Below are positions 54,955-64,000 of a stretch of 64,000 bases of DNA, one piece after another. The DNA lies in the NCBI GenBank assembly GCA_029009155.1, contig JAQXJX010000016.1, positions 23,981 through 87,980 of the forward strand, written 5' to 3'. Within the stretch, counting starts at the first letter, position 1; each line of letters starts with the position of its first letter. The notes beneath the pieces were generated by a model. The model did not search any database. It was given only the letters and a program-made list of their open reading frames with translations, and was not told the DNA's origin. A program made the translations under genes and the position numbers. Source of the stretch: Mycoplasmataceae bacterium. Its GTDB lineage: Bacteria > Bacillota_I > Bacilli_A > Mycoplasmatales > Mycoplasmoidaceae.

Positions 54955-57900
54955 ATGAAATCTATGGGTAAATTTTTTAGAAATACATTAGCCGCTTTAA
55001 CAACATTAATTACTACAATTGCATTATTTTCAATTCCAATGCATAATAGAACTACAAGTGTTGATAAAAACACTTATTCTGTTGCTAATCCTAACCAAGA
55101 TCAAAATACTAAAAAAGAAAGCTCTGTTGATAATAAAACACCTTCACTAAAAGCAACAAGTGCAACTGTTCGACGAACTATATATTATGGAGATCCAGTA
55201 ACTTGAGCCTCTAATGATTTAGGTGGTGTTGTTGGTGATGCCTGTGACGATTATACATTCTACGGTGACTATCCTAGTGGAATGAGCTGTAGTTGAAATA
55301 AAAGTTCTGCATACCTAAAATGGAATGGTGGGTATGGTTCTGCATCATCATACCCTAGAAATTATTCTGATTTTGAATGAAAAATTCACCGTACTGGTGG
55401 TAGAAAAGATGCTCATGTATATTTTCATCCACTTACAGTTGATTATCATAACTATGATAATTGTACTTGATCATTTCCATTTAACACTAATTTGGTAAAA
55501 GGAGAATGATACTCTTTTTCATTTGGATGATCATCTAGTTATAATACACTTAACCCAACAGATTACATTAAAATTAACACTAGTGCACCAATTTCATGTG
55601 CAAATATTAAATACGCACCTTATAACAGTTTTAATGTTTCATTTCAAAAATCTTATTCTGTTAGTGGCTCTTTTAAAGTTACAGGGGTTGGTTCATATAG
55701 TGTTAATGTTATACATTACCATAACGATGGTTATATAAATTCAGCTACAAGACAAATTTGTTCAGGAACTATTAACTTAATATATGGTGAAGCAACTAAT
55801 GTTATCATCAATCAAGTTACAATTCAAGCTCACAAAGGTGAGATTTTCTCTTTGTATGCTACAATTGGAAATTTGGTAAATATTGATCCTGCTAATAACT
55901 ATGTTGATTGAACATTAAGCAAAACTGGCATAATTTCCTTTGCAGATGGTAAAAATAAAACTAAGTCAGGTGAATGACTATATTTCAATTGTGATAATGT
56001 AGGAACACTTCAAATTACATCAGAAATATATAATGGGATGACATGTGTATGTGATGTAGAAATTACATATGCTCCATTACTTTCAACAAATATATCTGAT
56101 ACTTACTTTGAAAAACGTAAAGGTGAATCATTTGACTTAACATGTACAATTGATAATGTAGAAAATATTGATCCTGCTAATAATAAATTTAATTGATCAA
56201 CAAGTAGTGATCAATCTGTTCCTTTACCATTAAATACATCAGTTTCAGGACAAACAATCAATTTCTTTTGTCAAGAAGTAGGTACAGTTGTTTTAACAGC
56301 AACAACATATAATGGTATTGAAAAGAAATGTACTATTGTTATTACTTATGCTGATGTTAAAGGAATTAGCTTAGATAAAAATGAAATTGATCTTCAATAT
56401 GTAGGTGGACAAGATACAATTTCTGCTGAATTAGATGATACAAGATATGTTGACCCTAATTCAATCATTAAATTTACATGTAATGATCCATTCCTTAATT
56501 TAAGTAGAACTGAAGTAAAACAACATGAAGATGTAGTTATTTCTACAAATAGTGGTAAACCAAAAACAAACCCTGTGATCATTAATGCTCACTATATTGC
56601 TCCATCAGGAAAAGTATTTGATGCAAAGCCATGTCGTGTTTATATTCGTGGTATTCCTATTAAGACATTACAAATTGCAGGTAGAAGTGAAGCAAATCTA
56701 GGTGAAACATTTAATGATGTATATGTTCAACTTGACCAATATGCTGACCCAAAATCATTAATTGATTGATCAATTGCTCCAGGTTATGAAAATTTAATTC
56801 GTATTAATGGACCAACAAAATTGCCTGCCAATGAAAACCCAGAATTTGAAATTATTGCACAAGAATCTGGAAAAGTTGCTGGTATTTTAGCTAAAAGTGT
56901 TCCAATTGGTTCTGAACCAGTAATTGAAACTAAAACTTCATACATAACTATTAATGGTGCATTCCCTACTGATGTAAATATTGTTAGTTACCCAGGTATG
57001 GATTCAAGTGATGTAATTGAGGGTAAGGCTGGGGAAGCTGGTAATACATCAAACTTACCACCATGTTCTGCACAAGTATTACCAGCAAAAGCTCAACAAG
57101 ATGTAGTATGATCGATTGAAAACTTTGACGATCCAAACGTTTCTACTTGACTACATATTATGCCAAATGATGGTATTATTTACTGAGACAGTACTTGTAA
57201 AGCTGGTACTTTCACATTTAATTTAAGAGCGACAACAATACAAAAAGGTATTGATGGAAATCCAGTTACTTCTACTCGTCCTGTTACTTTAAAGTTAATA
57301 AATGCTGCAGCTACTGTTGAATCAATTAAAATTGCTGGTGGTCCTATTGATGAAACAACACCAAAAATTTATGGATACATTGGAGAAGCAAGTCAAGCTA
57401 CACAATTTACAGCAACAGTATATCCAAGAGGAGCTAACCAATCAGTTTCTTGAGAATTAGTTAACCCAGACACAACTCCATTAACAGGAGAAATTACTAG
57501 CTGATTAAGTGTTGATGGTTATGGTCGAGTTCAATGAACTAAAGATGCTAAATTTGGAACTTATACATTTAAAGTAAAAGCTACAACAGTAGGTGTAGGT
57601 AGTGATAATAAACATCGTTATGATTATTGCACAAAAGATGTTGTTTTAGATATTAGATACCGTGAACCACAAAAAGTTACTATTACTCAAACTCCTTCTT
57701 CTACAACTAAAACTTTAGGTATTCAAGACCAAAGTAGTTTAGATGAAAAAATAGGAGCAACAGTTTCTCCAGCTACTGCTCGTCAAGAAATTGTTTGATC
57801 AATTGAATCAGTAGAAAAAATTATTGATGATAAGAAAACAAAAATTGATACTCCTAAATGATTAAAAATTGATAGTACTGGTTTAATTTATTGAGATTAC

Positions 57901-58917
57901 AATGGGGAAAATAAAGTAGAAATTGGTACATATGAAATTAAAGCAAGAGCTACTGCCAAAGATAATAATAAGATATTTGCTATTTCTAACCCTATTCAAT
58001 TAACAATAGTATACCGTGATTCTACAGGTATTGTTTTCACTAAAGAAACATATGATCATTTAACAAAAATTAAAGGTTATTTCCATGGTGCAGGAAACAC
58101 TAAAGAAATGACAGGGTATGAATATGAAGCAATAGTTGAACCAGTTGGTCAAACTGACCCTAATGTAACATATGAATTACAAAATTTACCTATTGAAGGT
58201 GAAAAAGCTTATGATCTTAATATTCATTTAGGTAAACCTGAAAATGGGGAATTACCAAATGTTATCTATTGAAATGATAAAGCTGATGAAACTTTTAACA
58301 TAATAACATTCAAAATGGTTGCAACTAGTGGTGATGGAAATAGTAGAACTCCACTTGATATTGAATTATCATTCGGTTATGCTGACTTAAAAGAAATTAA
58401 CTTAGATAACACCGAATTTGAATTAAGTGGTTTACCTGCTGAAGGTGATTTTAGTGGTTCAATTCAAGCAATAACTAATAATATGCCTTCATTAAGACCA
58501 AATGCACCTGAATCAATGTTATACTGATCAACTAGCGATTCTTCTGCAATTCAATTATTACACTTTGTAATTGATAAAGAAACTGGCAAACAAAAACTTG
58601 AAACTTTATCTAATGATGGTCCAACTGCAGTTGACTCATTAAAAGGTTCTACAGTACACTTCAAATTATTAAAAGATAACTTCTTTGGTTTTAGCTACAA
58701 AATTTATTGTAAATCAAAGGCTAATAAAATTGATCAATATGGACGTGAAGTTTTTGGAGACAATATTGTAAAAGAAATTACAATTTACAAACCATTCCCA
58801 ATTTGATTAATTATTGTATGCGCATTGGCTGGAGCATTAATTATTGGATTAATTATCTGATTATCTATTCGTAGTCACAATAAAAAGAAAAAAATAAGAT
58901 TAAACAATAAAAAATAA
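54955..58917 (+). CDS. Giant surface protein B, tandem paralogue of protein A
   Basis: A 1320-residue protein of the same plan as the preceding gene: signal/anchor helix, NKTPSLK stretch, GGRKDAHVYFHPLTV block, Ig-like repeats (FDLTCTIDNVENIDPANN), and a C-terminal TM helix (FPIWLIIVCALAGALIIGLI) followed by a short basic tail. Paired phrases such as GEAGNT, LKDNFFGF, DIRYREP and IYKPFP occur at matching places in both proteins. It probably serves adhesion or immune evasion. The two copies stand just upstream of the rRNA operon, each with its own terminator. Confidence 0.88.
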
Positions 58918-58924
58918 GATAAAT

Positions 58925-58950
58925 ATACTATGCATAGCATAGTATTTTTT
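58925..58950 (+). terminator. Terminator after giant surface gene B
   Basis: ATACTATGC (58925-58933) / GCATAGTAT (58937-58945), loop ATA, followed by T run. Confidence 0.9.
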
Positions 58951-59074
58951 ATTTTTATTAAAATTTTTTAAAAAAATATTAAAAAAATTTCAAAAATTAA
59001 AATTTTAATATATCATTAATATCACCTAACCAAATATGTATATGCAAATGTATATATTACGGTTAAGGGGATAG

Positions 59075-59099
59075 TTCTTTGAAAACTGAATAGAATCCG
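59075..59099 (+). promoter_or_regulatory. 16S leader: boxA-like element and processing stem strand
   Basis: TTCTTTGAAA (59075-59084) is repeated exactly before 23S (60768-60777), like boxA antitermination sites. AATAGAATCCG (59089-59099) pairs with CGGATTCTATT (60720-60730) beyond the 16S gene, forming the RNase III processing helix. Confidence 0.7.
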
Positions 59100-59104
59100 T
59101 CAAT

Positions 59105-60616
<1,512 letters not shown>

Positions 60617-60902
60617 ACGGAGTTATTTAATTAACACTGTACGAATCGTGTACATTTTTTAATAAAAATCCAATTAAATCTTCTTAGCATCGTCTATTAA
60701 TCACAAAGATTTATTTGGTCGGATTCTATTTAGTTTTGAGAGAACTATAAACTCTCTCAAGAGGTTGTTCTTTGAAAGTTTTATAAAATCATCAATTCTT
60801 TCTAAATATAGATAGAAATGTTAAAGTTTCTATCTATACTAATCAAACCAAAATAAAACCAGAAATAGTTAAACATAGTTTAAATATTTTGTAGGACATC
60901 AC
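60617..60902 (+). other. 16S-23S spacer without tRNA
   Basis: About 285 bases. It contains the second boxA-like TTCTTTGAAA (60768-60777), the 3' arm of the 16S processing stem (60720-60730) and TTTTATAAAATC (60779-60790), which pairs with GATTTTATAAAA (63850-63861) after 23S. No tRNA fold is present. Confidence 0.85.
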
Positions 60903-63813
<2,911 letters not shown>

Positions 63814-63882
63814 GATGAATTGTTTATTTCATTTGATAAAGAAGATGACGATTTTATAAAACATTTGAAGAATGACTTCTTG

Positions 63883-64000
63883 TCGTGTGGTGCACATATC
63901 GTGTGTGGTAACACCTGTTCCCATCCCGAACACAGCAGTTAAGCACCATGGAGCCGAAGGTAGGATGAATTTAATCTGAGAATAGGAAAGTGCCACGCGA
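63883..64000 (+). rRNA. rrf: 5S ribosomal RNA, reaching the window end
   Basis: TCGTGTGGTGCACATATCG starts it, CCCATCCCGAACACAGCAGT is the conserved core, and the 3' strand GTGCCACGCGA pairs with the 5' end. 118 nt are visible; it is complete or lacks a few bases. Confidence 0.93.

Noticed and set aside
1..58917. Dozens of apparently truncated reading frames and stop codons inside genes
   Set aside because: They vanish when TGA is read as Trp; conserved motifs continue across each TGA in the same frame, so they are neither pseudogenes nor frameshifts. Only the LRR gene at 26903 needs a true frameshift.
60617..60902. tRNA genes in the rRNA spacer
   Set aside because: The structure is accounted for by processing stems; no anticodon or T-loop.

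Overview
The window is chromosomal DNA of a mollicute (a mycoplasma-like bacterium). In-frame TGA codons fall at conserved tryptophan positions in nearly every gene (for example in RibF's neighbour HIT, L1, L3, S3, SecY and the lipoproteins), so translation table 4 applies and most genes look broken under the standard code. Base composition is very A+T rich outside the rRNA genes, and lipobox-type lipoproteins are common. The 16S gene is clearly mollicute-like; I do not assign a genus from memory.

Layout. 1-5000: 3' end of ribF, a HIT protein, a small unknown gene, a large lipoprotein, an Lnt-like acyltransferase and a SWIB-domain protein. 5000-8400: an ABC exporter (one ATPase, two permeases) followed by a nucleoside deoxyribosyltransferase. 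8400-9700: rplK-rplA with a structured leader. 9700-20200: a cellulose-synthase-like glycosyltransferase, an APC permease behind an attenuator-like leader, a compact chain FNR-type reductase/miaA/hemW with overlapping ends, two surface proteins and a P1B-type metal ATPase. 20193-25589 (minus strand): a tight four-gene operon encoding, in transcription order, a PAPS-reductase-like PP-loop protein, a MORC-type GHKL ATPase, a Z1-domain superfamily II helicase and a PD-(D/E)XK nuclease. This is the most interesting locus: the MORC/Z1/nuclease set is typical of a restriction-type defence system, but there is no DNA methyltransferase, and a sulfur-chemistry-type enzyme occupies the first position. 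25848-31800: a membrane protein, a frameshifted LRR-type lipoprotein, feoA-feoB iron transport, a lipoprotein and a deoxynucleoside kinase.

31800-50600: the S10-spc-alpha ribosomal protein superoperon (S10 L3 L4 L23 L2 S19 L22 S3 L16 L29 S17 L14 L24 L5 S14 S8 L6 L18 S5 L15, secY adk map, infA L36 S13 S11 rpoA L17), interrupted by a terminator before secY and by a lipase-like lipoprotein plus a candidate structured RNA between map and infA. L30 is absent. Several ribosomal proteins carry Lys/Ala/Glu-rich tails, two of which share the motif [10 protein letters not shown]. 50600-58950: two very large paralogous surface proteins with Ig-like repeats and a C-terminal membrane anchor. 59100-64000: a 16S-23S-5S rRNA operon with processing stems and no spacer tRNA. 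No tRNA gene, CRISPR array or intact insertion sequence was seen.
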